The notes beneath the pieces are model-generated. The model did no database searches. It was not told where the DNA came from and saw only the letters and a program-made list of their open reading frames with translations. The translations under genes were made by a program, and so were the position numbers. DNA of 64,000 nucleotides, from contig JADFXM010000004.1 of NCBI GenBank assembly GCA_015233565.1, positions 1 through 64,000 of the forward strand. Direction: 5' to 3'. This DNA is from Candidatus Rifleibacteriota bacterium. Its GTDB lineage: Bacteria > Muiribacteriota > Ozemobacteria > Ozemobacterales > Ozemobacteraceae. Below are positions 1-8,799 of the stretch, in pieces (position 1 is the stretch's first letter; the number at the start of each line of letters is the position of its first letter).

Positions 1-449
1 ATCACGCCAAAACCAACGAGGAGTGAAAAGGAAGATGAGTAATTTTCCAATCCGCCATCGGAAGCCAGGGAAAACATCCTGGTTGAAAATTGAAAACAGC
101 ATTCAGATGCTTAAGTGAACAGTATTTGGTTTAGGCCGAAAATCTGTCAGACATTAACCCGAAGTTCCAACCGCGGTACACTGATAGATGTTTTGATTGG
201 ATCAGTGCAAGAAGGAAAAATTCGCATTGCACAAAAAAAACCTGTCCATGTAAGCCTTTGGATGCTCTCTTGGGATCATGATCTTCGGAGCAGTAATGGA
301 CAGGTTCCTTAGGGAAAATAGGCTCAAACAATCATCCTATTTATGCTTTATGCCATTTTAGACTTGGAACTTCGAGTTAACAGAAATTTATCCAATTCAG
401 GTTCATTGGAAACTCGTGAAAATGCTCGATAAAACTTATGCCCCTATTT
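1..449. other. Gene-free left edge
   Basis: No convincing gene lies here. Frame 1 from base 1 is open for 13 codons to a TAA at 40-42 with a charged tail, which could be the last codons of a gene cut by the window edge, but this is too short to claim. The two overlapping ORFs on opposite strands around 115-331 have no ribosome binding site and simply mirror the palindromic repeat at 154-380. Confidence 0.5.
154..380. repeat. Nested inverted-repeat element
   Basis: The outer arms are 154-170 and 364-380 (17 bp, one mismatch by eye, core CGAAGTTCC). The inner arms are 239-249 and 296-306 (11 bp, perfect, AACCTGTCCAT). The whole could fold into a long cruciform or hairpin and has the size of a miniature mobile element. 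The related palindrome at 1866-2082 shares the CCGAAGTTCC ends and a CTGTCCATGTAA block in the same relative position. Seen directly; mobility is inferred. Confidence 0.55.
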
Positions 450-1115
450 TTACAATCCGGTTGTGTATTGTTTTAGAGCTTGGGAAATTGTCGATCGAAC
501 GTTGATCAATGAAGCGTCCCAGCTAATGCAAACTTGATCACGGGCGAAACCTTCGCGAATTATTTCTTTTACCTTGGCCGGAGTTGTTTCATCGCGATAA
601 ACCCGATTGAGTAAATCCAGTCCGGCAGATCGTTTGGGAAAAGGGTCATCGAAGCTCCCCAAAAGCGGATGAAAAGGACCCTTTACATTTGTCACAAGGT
701 CGGCGACTTCCAGAAGGATGCGACCTTGCTGTGATTCATCAACCGAAACAGTTTCGAGTTTAAAAAAGCCTGTACTGACCATATCCACGACTCCAACATA
801 CAGCCTATTTGTATTTAAAACTGAGACCAGGGCATCGGCAACAGACGTGTGAACCGTGCTTGGAAAACAAGCTGACCGGTCGCGATATTCTTCAAGCGCC
901 TGGAGCAACATTGAGGCGCGTGACACCGTCGGACCCGTGCCCGACAATCTGATCCGGAGATCGGCGAGAAATGCTTTATAATTAAAATTGGAAACTTTGG
1001 TTTCAGACAAACCTGATTCCTTGTGAAGTTGCTGAAAAAGGGGTTGGGGGTTAGCCCAAGCCAGCTGAGCAACCAACAGAAGCATAATAACTGATAAATT
1101 TTTCGAGAAATTCAT
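450..1115 (-). CDS. Secreted protein of unknown function
   Basis: This is a 221-aa protein that I do not recognise. Residues 1-21 form a classical signal peptide: a short Lys-containing N-terminus, a hydrophobic core of V/I/M/L residues, and an Ala-Trp-Ala cleavage region. The mature part is soluble, mostly helical by composition, with two cysteines and no transmembrane segment. The start is supported by GAGGAAG six bases upstream of the ATG. It stands alone: no gene lies within 1 kb downstream on this strand, and upstream is AT-rich DNA with a decayed recombinase. A periplasmic or exported role is inferred only from the signal peptide. Confidence 0.6.
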   Translation of the reverse strand: MNFSKNLSVIMLLLVAQLAWANPQPLFQQLHKESGLSETKVSNFNYKAFLADLRIRLSGTGPTVSRASMLLQALEEYRDRSACFPSTVHTSVADALVSVLNTNRLYVGVVDMVSTGFFKLETVSVDESQQGRILLEVADLVTNVKGPFHPLLGSFDDPFPKRSAGLDLLNRVYRDETTPAKVKEIIREGFARDQVCISWDASLINVRSTISQALKQYTTGL

Positions 1116-1349
1116 TTAGTCTTCCTCACTTGTTAAAATGTCAAGATGCTGAAATTTAGGATACTGGTAAAGGTGATAAATTGCAACTAGCATGCCAACG
1201 CAACAATTTTACTTTCATTTACTCTAAATGCGTTTTACAAAACATTCTTAATTTTATTTTTTTTGGCAATGCCAAAATTCCTGCAAAAAGTCTAATATTT
1301 TCCAACAAAACTATTTGCATGATCTCACAAATCGTGGCTTAGGGCCTAA

Positions 1350-1643
1350 AGTCTTGTCTGGACAGACGTAGCGATAGATACAACAACTCTTGTCGGTAAA
1401 CTTGTATTCGAAGTTTTTGGCGCACTCGCCGAATTTGAAAGTGAACTAATTGCCGAACGCACCAGGGAATGATTAAAAGCAGCTATGGCGGGACGTCGCA
1501 AAGGTGGCGCTTCTTTCAAGATGACGGCAAGGAAATTGCGATTAGCTATGGGTGCAATGGAAAAACCGGAAACAATTGTTGGTTAACTTTGCCGTGAATT
1601 TGGAATAACTCGCCAGACTCTATATCAACATGTGGTACCTAAA
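1350..1643 (+). pseudogene. Decayed serine recombinase (Pin/Hin/resolvase family)
   Basis: Translating from 1350 gives the C-terminal half of a small serine recombinase: the AIDTTT motif, then VFGALAEFESELIAERT, a GRRKGG linker and a helix-turn-helix ending near GITRQTLYQH. These blocks are hallmarks of resolvase/invertase proteins. The frame is broken by TGA at 1470-1472 right after the AERTRE motif and by TAA at 1584-1586, and the catalytic N-terminal half with the active-site serine is absent (stop at 1347-1349). It therefore cannot make a working enzyme. The 208-bp repeat begins directly at its 3' end. The stretch 1116-1349 upstream is AT-rich and holds nothing else I recognise. Confidence 0.8.
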
Positions 1644-1851
1644 TTCAGACATCCCAATCTCGGGGATTTAGATTTGATACCATTTTTTCGATTGATGAAT
1701 TGCCAACTTGCTTTGGAAGGAATCTTCTGATTTAGTTTTATGTAAGTTGGTCTCAGGATAAAATCCAACCGAAAAGTATTCCAAAATCAGAAAACTACCT
1801 TTTGAAGCCCTTTTCCGAGAAAACGCAAACTATCGATACCAGGAATTCTGA
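1644..1851 (+). repeat. 208-bp dispersed repeat, copy A
   Basis: This segment recurs as the reverse complement at 48872-49079, with the same length and three mismatches by eye (about 98.6% identity). It starts at the end of the recombinase remnant and ends just before the palindromic repeat at 1866. It encodes no convincing protein. The near identity implies recent duplication, or homogenisation by recombination. Confidence 0.85.
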
Positions 1852-1865
1852 AATTAGAGCTTAGA

Positions 1866-2082
1866 CCGAAGTTCCCGAGTGAAAAAGCCCTCTTGTTATG
1901 ACCTGAAGCCAAAAAGAAGCCTTTTTTGCCTGCTTTTTCTGTCCATGTAAATTTGACGCCTGAAAATAGCATTTGAAGATGGTTTCAAGGGTTTTCCTAC
2001 AGTCCAGCAAAAACCGTCTGAAAAATGCCTTAAATTCGTTTACAGATCAGGATTTCAATAGATTTTGCGTCCGGAACTTCGG
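1866..2082. repeat. Palindrome-ended repeat related to 154-380
   Basis: Perfect 10-bp inverted arms CCGAAGTTCC (1866-1875) and GGAACTTCGG (2073-2082) bound 217 bp. A CTGTCCATGTAA block at about 1939 matches the one near 242 in the first element. Size, ends and internal block suggest the same degenerate family. The minus-strand ORF at 1787-1972 straddles two repeats and is not a gene. Confidence 0.4.
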
Positions 2083-2185
2083 CTTAGAGAGGCGTGAAGA
2101 TTCTTCTGGAGCTGAGCAGAGGGAGAACAAAATGAGCTAAACTGCGTTTTCTGTTCCATTGGACCCTACCCCCAGGTTCCACTTG

Positions 2186-2214
2186 TTGACAAGGAGAAGC
2201 AGACAACGTATACT
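2186..2214 (+). promoter_or_regulatory. Sigma-70-type promoter for the C39-like peptidase
   Basis: There is a perfect TTGACA -35 (2186-2191), a 17-bp spacer and a TATACT -10 (2209-2214), 33 bp before the ATG at 2248. It is one of the best housekeeping-type promoters visible in the window. Confidence 0.7.
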
Positions 2215-2247
2215 TTAAGCAAATTCGACCACTCAAGGAGAAGCGGA

Positions 2248-2928
2248 ATGATCTGCCGAACAGTCCCCGTCGTCCTCCTCTTGTTCGCAATCCTCGTATC
2301 GCCCGTTTTCCCGGCCGACCATCCGGCGAAAGAGCTGCCCCAGAACTACCCAGAGCTTCGGCACACGGCCGACAGCCTCGTCCCCGATGTCTACATCGAC
2401 GGCGTCCCCGACGTCGAGCAGATGAATTCGTATTCATGCGGCCCTGCGGCGTTCCAGTGCGTGCTGCATTACTTCGGCCAGGACGGCTTCCAGGAGGACT
2501 ACGCAAAGGCCCTCGGAACGACGCCTGACAACGGCACGCACGAGACATTGCTGGCCAAGGGACTGGTCAAGGCGAAGCTCAATGCGACAATCGTCACAGG
2601 AATGACGCGTGAACAGCTCAAGGAGTACATCCGAAACAGGAACCTCGTCATCATAGACTACCAGGCATGGTCAGAAAACACGGTTTCGGACTACTCGAAG
2701 GACTGGGATGACGGTCACTACAGCGTCGCCATCGGATACAACAAGGACGTCCTGTTCATCGAAGATCCGATGCTGCTCGGCACCGTTGGCTACCTCCCCT
2801 GGGACGAATTCGAGAAACGTTGGCACGATTTCGATACCGAGAACGGACAGCGTCGCGAGTACGTTCACATGGGAATCGTCGTGACCGGACGCCACCAGGT
2901 GCAGCCGAAGTTCACGAAGATTGATTAA
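2248..2928 (+). CDS. Secreted C39-like (papain-fold) cysteine peptidase
   Basis: This 226-aa protein has a signal peptide (residues 1-23, cleavage near PVFPA-D). The papain-like catalytic set of the C39/peptidase_C39_2 group is visible: Gln58 for the oxyanion hole, Cys64 in YSCGPAA, His157 in DDGHYSVAIGY and Asp173 in FIEDP. Such domains cut peptides or act as inactive binding modules; here all residues are present, so activity is plausible. AAGGAG sits just upstream of the ATG. Codon use is strongly GC-rich (third positions mostly G or C), unlike the AT-rich neighbours. With the recombinase remnant and repeats immediately upstream, this points to horizontal acquisition. It is not linked to a C39-type ABC exporter, so a bacteriocin-processing role is not supported. 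Confidence 0.75.
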   Translation: MICRTVPVVLLLFAILVSPVFPADHPAKELPQNYPELRHTADSLVPDVYIDGVPDVEQMNSYSCGPAAFQCVLHYFGQDGFQEDYAKALGTTPDNGTHETLLAKGLVKAKLNATIVTGMTREQLKEYIRNRNLVIIDYQAWSENTVSDYSKDWDDGHYSVAIGYNKDVLFIEDPMLLGTVGYLPWDEFEKRWHDFDTENGQRREYVHMGIVVTGRHQVQPKFTKID

Positions 2929-3202
2929 GCTGAGGAGCTTGGCTGTGAACGGTCACGCTCAATCCATGCAGCGGTGATCCTTTATTAATCGAGCTTTTCT
3001 TGATCCCAAATATGCAACTACCATTGTAGGCAACGGTGGTTTTGAAAGTGTTTTTTTTTGACAAACCCCATTGCCCCAGAACTGCCAACCTAAACATTTT
3101 TGTGCCTCTCTTAAATGCTGATTGGAAGATAGGTGCAGGGTGTTATTTCTTAAGTTTTGAAATGGAACTTCCGTTTTAAACTTTGAGAAACGTTCTCTTC
3201 GG

Positions 3203-5773
3203 TTATTGAGATAATATCGAAACAGGTTGATTCGGATTCAGGGGTTGAGAAGGATCAGTAACAAGCTTAAATCCTCCGAGCGGAAAAACCTTTGTGTTAT
3301 CGCTGGAAATCGCAGGTTTAGCATCTGGGTCGTTGATTTGTTCATATATTTGAATTAACTTTTTAAATTCATCGAGCTGGGTATTTAGGTCAGCAAGGAG
3401 ATTTCCAGGGGTTTCTATCTCGATCTTCCAGAAAAGCCAACCATCATTATGCACATTGGCTGCTTTTTTAGCCTTCTCTTGATAAGCTTTTACCTGGGTC
3501 TCAAATAATTCCAGTTGTTTTCTTAACTCCTCATAAGCCGGGTACATTCCAGAAAACCAATCCAATCCCAGAAGGCCTGAAGATCCTTTTATATCAAGAT
3601 ATGTGCCATCCTTCAAAAACCGGCGAAATTCATCGTCTTTGAAGTTCTGGTCAAAATTGGCAAGTTGATTTTTCTTTTCCTCCAAAAGGTTTTGCAAAAG
3701 TGCTGATGTATCGGTTAATTCTTTTGCAAAAAGGCCTTGAATAACAGTTTCGGCAGCCATCTGGCCAAGGCTGAGGGGAATAATCTGTAGTTTTTTTTCA
3801 ATATCAGTTCGAAAATTAGTAACAATAGCTCTGGGTGTCTTCAAACCCCAATCATTATCCCAGGTCCAGTTAAAATGGTTGTGCATATCATCAAAAATTG
3901 GCTTCATCTCTTCATCAGGTTTATCTCGGTAAGCTTCAAGGAGTTTTTTTAAAGCTTGCAGCGTCACTTTAACCTGTGGGATGAAGTTTTTCTGCAACCC
4001 CCGGAACTGAATGTCGGAACTTTCCATTGAAGAAACTATTTGGTCATTGGCCATTTTTACCTGTTGGGTTAAAAAGGCCATTTCCTTCGTGCCAATAACA
4101 AATGCATCAGTTTGAAAAGCTTCATTAAGAATCTCGTCATTCCAATTTGAGGAATCAATTCCAACAAGTGGAATATAATTGAAAGGGGATTGTTCAATCC
4201 TCACGGAAAGAATATCGTAAAAACCACCTTGGAGATTTTTTCCTATTAAATAGTTCTTATATTTTTTTTCTAGTACAAAATCAGGATTAAAATATACTAA
4301 AGATATGTCACTATTTTTAATTTCGCTGTTGAAACCTCTTGAGTCAATTTTATCCCCAATGAAGTTTACAATATTCATTGGATTTAAAGAATGACCGAGA
4401 TTTCCAAAAAAACCTCTCTGCTGATTGGCTTTTGATTCGTCTTCTGTTGGCTTCCATGACATATAATCGGCTTTTTCAGCCCAAAGTTGTTCCAAACGTT
4501 CGAGCTTAAAATCGGGAAGAGCAAAGCTCGTTTGGCAATAATAAGTCATTAGAATTCCTTGTTTTTCCATGACTTCAAAAATTTGCTTGCTTCTTACAAG
4601 CATGTTTCTTTCGTCATCATTTTTTGGAACTTGCTCTTTGATCTTTTCACCATAGGTTTTTTCAGCTAGTACTAAAGACGCACACTTTTCATCAGTTTTC
4701 AAATTTCCACGATTTTCGAAAAATGACTTAAATGCAGGATCTTTCTCGTAAAGAAACCAAAAAGAATTCTTATAAGCCTCTTTCCATTTTTTATTATGCT
4801 CTCCCAAGGTATCGGAAATTTTAGAAATCGCAGACCATGCAATAAAACACATGGAGACTATTTGTCCACCTGGAACGAACATACAGACCAACGATGCCGC
4901 AGAAAGTGCTGCCCAAATTCCTGTGGAGATGGTGTCATAGGAATTATATCTTCCACCGTGGATATCTGAAGAAGTGGTTAAATTAAAAACATCGTAAACC
5001 AGCTGAACTACAACCAACCCGATTCCAATCGTACGAGCAACGCCCTGGAAATTGGACAGAACGTCTTTTACATCACTTCCAGAATGGCCTGTTACCTTTT
5101 GAACCCATCTGAAATATTCGCCTGATTGGGAAAGGCCAGTGTCACCAATCACTTCTGTCGTTGGAACGGCAAGATATCGAAGAAAATTGAATGTGTGAGT
5201 TGCCGCAAGGGTTCTGGAAATTCTTGAGGTGATAAACGCAAAAGAGCGAATTAAATTTTTGCATTCAACCGGTAGGCTTCCTCGCCCAAGAAAGGCAAAA
5301 AGATAAAGGGTCTGCAAAGAAGCTTTGGAAATAGCATTCCAAAGGTTGGGACTTGCCCCGGGGTCGGTTGTCAAATCACCAACTGATTCCAATGTTTTTT
5401 TGAAAAGGCTATGAAACGCCGAATAAAAACCAAAGATATCAGTTTGTTGTGAACCCATTGTCATGTAGATGTTGGACATCATCTGCATCCAATCTGACCA
5501 GGCTTTGGCTTCACAAGTACTTTTTGCTGAATCCGGTTTCAGAAGGTCTTCTTTTGCCAATCCTCGAAGTTCGAGCAAATAGTCAAGATATTCAACCGGG
5601 GTCAGAACTTCATCCATCGAAAAAGGGTTTTCAAGATCTGCTATTGTAACTTTAGGATTTAAATCAGGTTTACCTTCTTCAGCCCGCAACATTGAAATTG
5701 CAAAAGGCTCAATCACAAGCCAAAATGCAAAAAACAATGCCAATGGTCTATAGCGATTATGCAATTTAAACAT
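3203..5773 (-). CDS. Large exported protein with internal hydrophobic segments, unknown function
   Basis: This 856-aa product has an N-terminal hydrophobic signal (about residues 10-30, LALFFAFWLVIEPFAIS). I chose the ATG at 5773 rather than a GTG seven codons upstream because AAGAAGG precedes it at good spacing. A mid-N-terminal region (roughly 235-315) holds two or three strongly hydrophobic stretches rich in Gly, Ala, Val and Ile, separated by a polar loop. The remaining C-terminal two thirds is soluble, charged and probably helical. I see no named family. The layout (signal, hydrophobic hairpin, long helical body) resembles some pore-forming or surface proteins, but that is inference only. 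It follows the envelope operon with a 125-bp gap. Confidence 0.55.
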   Translation of the reverse strand: MFKLHNRYRPLALFFAFWLVIEPFAISMLRAEEGKPDLNPKVTIADLENPFSMDEVLTPVEYLDYLLELRGLAKEDLLKPDSAKSTCEAKAWSDWMQMMSNIYMTMGSQQTDIFGFYSAFHSLFKKTLESVGDLTTDPGASPNLWNAISKASLQTLYLFAFLGRGSLPVECKNLIRSFAFITSRISRTLAATHTFNFLRYLAVPTTEVIGDTGLSQSGEYFRWVQKVTGHSGSDVKDVLSNFQGVARTIGIGLVVVQLVYDVFNLTTSSDIHGGRYNSYDTISTGIWAALSAASLVCMFVPGGQIVSMCFIAWSAISKISDTLGEHNKKWKEAYKNSFWFLYEKDPAFKSFFENRGNLKTDEKCASLVLAEKTYGEKIKEQVPKNDDERNMLVRSKQIFEVMEKQGILMTYYCQTSFALPDFKLERLEQLWAEKADYMSWKPTEDESKANQQRGFFGNLGHSLNPMNIVNFIGDKIDSRGFNSEIKNSDISLVYFNPDFVLEKKYKNYLIGKNLQGGFYDILSVRIEQSPFNYIPLVGIDSSNWNDEILNEAFQTDAFVIGTKEMAFLTQQVKMANDQIVSSMESSDIQFRGLQKNFIPQVKVTLQALKKLLEAYRDKPDEEMKPIFDDMHNHFNWTWDNDWGLKTPRAIVTNFRTDIEKKLQIIPLSLGQMAAETVIQGLFAKELTDTSALLQNLLEEKKNQLANFDQNFKDDEFRRFLKDGTYLDIKGSSGLLGLDWFSGMYPAYEELRKQLELFETQVKAYQEKAKKAANVHNDGWLFWKIEIETPGNLLADLNTQLDEFKKLIQIYEQINDPDAKPAISSDNTKVFPLGGFKLVTDPSQPLNPNQPVSILSQ

Positions 5774-5898
5774 TCTTAGCCTTCTTTGTATCACCCTGAA
5801 TAATTATTGGCTGATAACCTCAAATGAATAAAATCTGCAAGATCGTAATAATAAAAAATTACAATGTAATTAAATCCAGTTGAGAAAACACTTTTCTT

Positions 5899-6822
5899 TC
5901 AGTTTAGCAAATTTTCAGACTTCTGAGAAGGGATGTTGAAAGTAAGTAATCCACCTAAGAAGATGATGCTCATTCCAAGCGGAATAAGAATGTAAAAAAT
6001 CTCAAGAAAAGGTTGTACTGGTTTAGACTCAGTTTCAGGCCGTGTAAGCAAAATTGAAGAGCGTGGATATATTGTCAAGAAGGCAGAATCAGTAATGTTA
6101 ATCTTTTTCCACTCAAGAATGCTCCCAAACCTTGTAAAATCTATCTCGTTGGAAATGTATTTCTCAATAATTCCCAAAAATGAAGAGGAGCTTGATACTT
6201 TTTGGAAATCAGGAAATTGTGGAAAAGAATTTCCTTTCTGAGGATTTAGACCTAACAAAAAATCCATTTCACTTGGTTCAGCAGTTAAGGATCTTAAAAG
6301 GGAAAACTGCGCTGAAACCAATTTCAGTCGAGAGAGCACTATTTCCTTCCTTAAAAGGAGTTCTTCATTTTCAATTTTTCTTATTTCCGATAATAGATTG
6401 GAAGTGAAACAATTCAAAAATGGTCTCAGCATTTTCTGAGAAGGTTGATGAAATGAAATTTTTACAAAGCCATCCTTTGTCTGGAAGTACGAAAGGGCAC
6501 CTCTTATCCTCTGGTTTAAAAAATTTAACCACAAATTCTTGTCCATATTTTCGATAATTTTTGAGTCCCCTAAGACCTTGAGCATAAAATCATCGTCGTT
6601 GAACAATTTATTCCAGATGCGAGGGAATTCAACCAACGGACTTCCAAAAACATTCCCTAAAATTATTACGTCGGTTGAAGAAAATCCTTTGGGTGGATAG
6701 ACAAAAACAAATATTTCCAGAAAAATGCAAATCACTAGGCAAACAAAAAACCACCAGGGATGAATTTTCGCTGATTCAGAAATGTTTTTGAAAAAAAAAT
6801 GTTCTTCTTTGAGCATCTTCAA
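5899..6822 (-). CDS. Two-TM Wzz-like inner-membrane protein
   Basis: This 307-aa protein has one transmembrane segment near residues 24-44 and a second near 275-295, with about 230 residues between them predicted to face the periplasm. The middle part is helical with a coiled-coil-like stretch (about 150-180). This topology is that of polysaccharide co-polymerases (Wzz/chain-length regulators), although I cannot find a clear Pro-rich second-TM motif, so the family link is tentative. Its start overlaps the end of the UbiA gene by four bases, indicating translational coupling. The O-antigen-ligase gene at the head of the same operon supports a role in surface glycan assembly. Confidence 0.5.
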   Translation of the reverse strand: MKMLKEEHFFFKNISESAKIHPWWFFVCLVICIFLEIFVFVYPPKGFSSTDVIILGNVFGSPLVEFPRIWNKLFNDDDFMLKVLGDSKIIENMDKNLWLNFLNQRIRGALSYFQTKDGFVKISFHQPSQKMLRPFLNCFTSNLLSEIRKIENEELLLRKEIVLSRLKLVSAQFSLLRSLTAEPSEMDFLLGLNPQKGNSFPQFPDFQKVSSSSSFLGIIEKYISNEIDFTRFGSILEWKKINITDSAFLTIYPRSSILLTRPETESKPVQPFLEIFYILIPLGMSIIFLGGLLTFNIPSQKSENLLN

Positions 6823-7712
6823 TTTGGTAAGTGAATTAAAATCAGACTTGCCGCAATCCAGAATAAGAGATTAATCTGAAGGGGTTTATCCGAAAGTAAA
6901 ATTTCGCTGGGGTTATCTCCTTCCCCTTTTATATGAATAATATATAAATAACGAAAAATCCCATAAATTACAAATGGAATAGTGTAAATAAGTGAATCTG
7001 TCCCAAACTTCGCAATAGTATCGCTGCTAACCGTATAAAGGGCATAAGAAAGAACAGTGGTAGCCCCAGATATTGAGGTCATGTCGTCAATGAAATGAAT
7101 AGAATATTCGTCAAGAATTTTGCGATGACTGGAAGCAGTCCCTTTAAGGAGTTTGATTTCTCCTCTTCTTTTAGCCATTCCAAGGAAAAGAGCAAGCATA
7201 AAAGTGCACAAAATCAACCAGTGGGAAATATGAATCCTTGGATCAACTGTTTGGAGTGAACCAACTCCCGCTTCAGCTCTTATTACAAAACCTAAGGCAA
7301 TCGAAAGAATATCAAGAATAACAACATTCTTCAAAAAGAATGAATATGCAGCGTTAAGAATAAAATACAGGATAGCTGAAAAAAAGAAAGGCCTGGGCAA
7401 AATGAAGGAGGCAAACATAGAACAGGAGAGTAAAGCTATTAGCAGAAATTTGGCTTGCCCCATGGAAAGCCTGCCTGAAGGAATTGGCCTTTTTTTCTTT
7501 TCGGGATGCAGTTTATCGTTTTCGCTATCTACCATATCGTTTAAAAGATAGACAGAACCGGAAAGAAAGCAAAAGATCAAAAATCCAGAAATGGAAAAAA
7601 GCCAGGCAGTCGGTTTTACAAAAAGCTGTTTTTCAGAAAAAAGAATTGGTGTGAAAATTATAAGATTTTTCGTCCACTGTCGTGGCCTTAAAGTTTCTAT
7701 TATCGAGTTCAT
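6819..7712 (-). CDS. UbiA-family prenyltransferase, decaprenyl-phosphate phosphoribosyltransferase type
   Basis: This 297-aa multi-TM protein is of the UbiA superfamily. It opens with the LRPRQWTKN motif and continues with NDMVDSENDKLHP and RPIPSG, the aspartate-rich Mg/diphosphate site, a pattern typical of the group that transfers phosphoribose from PRPP to decaprenyl phosphate (first step to polyprenyl-phospho-arabinose). About eight or nine TM helices follow. An upstream in-frame extension to 7787 exists, but the ATG at 7712 overlaps the preceding stop as ATGA, which makes it the likely start. Its place between peptide-transport ATPases and a Wzz-like gene suggests a lipid-linked sugar donor for the envelope. 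The exact substrate is inferred. Confidence 0.75.
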   Translation of the reverse strand: MNSIIETLRPRQWTKNLIIFTPILFSEKQLFVKPTAWLFSISGFLIFCFLSGSVYLLNDMVDSENDKLHPEKKKRPIPSGRLSMGQAKFLLIALLSCSMFASFILPRPFFFSAILYFILNAAYSFFLKNVVILDILSIALGFVIRAEAGVGSLQTVDPRIHISHWLILCTFMLALFLGMAKRRGEIKLLKGTASSHRKILDEYSIHFIDDMTSISGATTVLSYALYTVSSDTIAKFGTDSLIYTIPFVIYGIFRYLYIIHIKGEGDNPSEILLSDKPLQINLLFWIAASLILIHLPN

Positions 7713-8737
7713 TTGCTGTTCACCGATCTCCAACAGGCTACTGAATGACCAGGATGCAGTTCTGAAAAGGAGGGTGGTGACTTGCACAGTTCATCAGAGC
7801 AATCACATCTTGAAAAAAATGGGCAACCATCATTCACAAGAAGGGGTGAATTCTTTAAAACATTACTTTTTTCAGGAAGAATCGGACTCCCTTCTCTAAG
7901 AAAAAGTGCGGCATTCAAGAGTTTTTTTGTATAGGGGTGAGCGACATCGGTGAGCAAGCATTCAGAGGACATTGTTTCAACAAGATTTCCCCGATAAAAA
8001 ACGAGAATCCGATCTGAAAGCTGCCTGATTACAGCAACATCATGGGAAATAAAAATAAGTGTCAAACCCCGTGCTTCTTTCAACCTCACAAATAGTTCAA
8101 GAATTTGGGCTTGCACTGAAACATCAAGAGCTGAAACGGCCTCATCCGCAATCAGAATTTCAGGGTCCAGAAGTAGCGCACGGGAAACACAAATTCTCTG
8201 TCTTTGTCCTCCACTGAACTCAGCAGGGTACCTTGTCAGGATATCCGGTTCAAGTCCAACTTCACTTAAAGCTTCTCTAAGTTTTTTCTCATAACCTTCG
8301 GAAGGATGGATCCCATGGATTTTCAAAGGCTCCTTCAAGACACTTGCAATGGATTGTCGAGGGTCAAGAGAGCTAAATGGATCCTGGAAGACCATCTGCA
8401 TTCGCTTCAAATTCTTTAAGCGATTAATTCGGGAGAAATCAAAAAGATCAGAACCAAGAAGAGAAGCAGAACCAGCATCCGGCGATAACAATCCCATGAG
8501 AACTCTTGCCAGTGTTGATTTTCCTGAGCCACTTTCCCCTAAAATTCCCAAGGTTTCCCTGGAGAACACTGAAAAAGAAACCTTATTTAGAGCCCGAACA
8601 ACTGGAGGATTTTTTTTCTCCCGCCAATCAGAAAACCTGGAATAAATTGAGCGATGAAGATCATAGTGCTTGCACAGCCCTTCAACTCTCAATATTTCCT
8701 TGTTTTCCGGAGAATTTTTTAAGTCTTCGTTTCCCAT
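7709..8737 (-). CDS. Oligopeptide/dipeptide ABC transporter ATP-binding protein (OppF/DppF type)
   Basis: This 342-aa ATPase shows Walker A GESGSGKST, the Q-loop in MQMVFQDPFSSLDP, signature SGGQRQR, Walker B ILIADEAVSALD and the H-loop SHD. The C-terminal oligopeptide-transporter extension contains the cysteine motif CPFFSRCDCSDELC. The length fits the OppF/DppF subfamily. It lies 62 bp after the OppD-like gene and overlaps the UbiA gene by four bases. With the OppD-like partner and the upstream solute-binding lipoprotein it would energise uptake of peptides or another small ligand, but no permease gene is present in the window. Confidence 0.88.
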   Translation of the reverse strand: MGNEDLKNSPENKEILRVEGLCKHYDLHRSIYSRFSDWREKKNPPVVRALNKVSFSVFSRETLGILGESGSGKSTLARVLMGLLSPDAGSASLLGSDLFDFSRINRLKNLKRMQMVFQDPFSSLDPRQSIASVLKEPLKIHGIHPSEGYEKKLREALSEVGLEPDILTRYPAEFSGGQRQRICVSRALLLDPEILIADEAVSALDVSVQAQILELFVRLKEARGLTLIFISHDVAVIRQLSDRILVFYRGNLVETMSSECLLTDVAHPYTKKLLNAALFLREGSPILPEKSNVLKNSPLLVNDGCPFFSRCDCSDELCKSPPSFSELHPGHSVACWRSVNSK

Positions 8738-8799
8738 TTTCTAACTATCTGTAGACTTTCACTATATTTACCACGGTAACAATCAGTATCCTTACAACT

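Noticed and set aside
1787..1972. 61-codon minus-strand ORF
   Set aside because: It straddles the 208-bp repeat and the palindromic repeat; no homology and no start signal.
2084..2548. 154-codon minus-strand ORF
   Set aside because: Antisense to the GC-rich C39-like peptidase; its Arg/Gly-rich composition is the expected shadow of GC-rich coding DNA.
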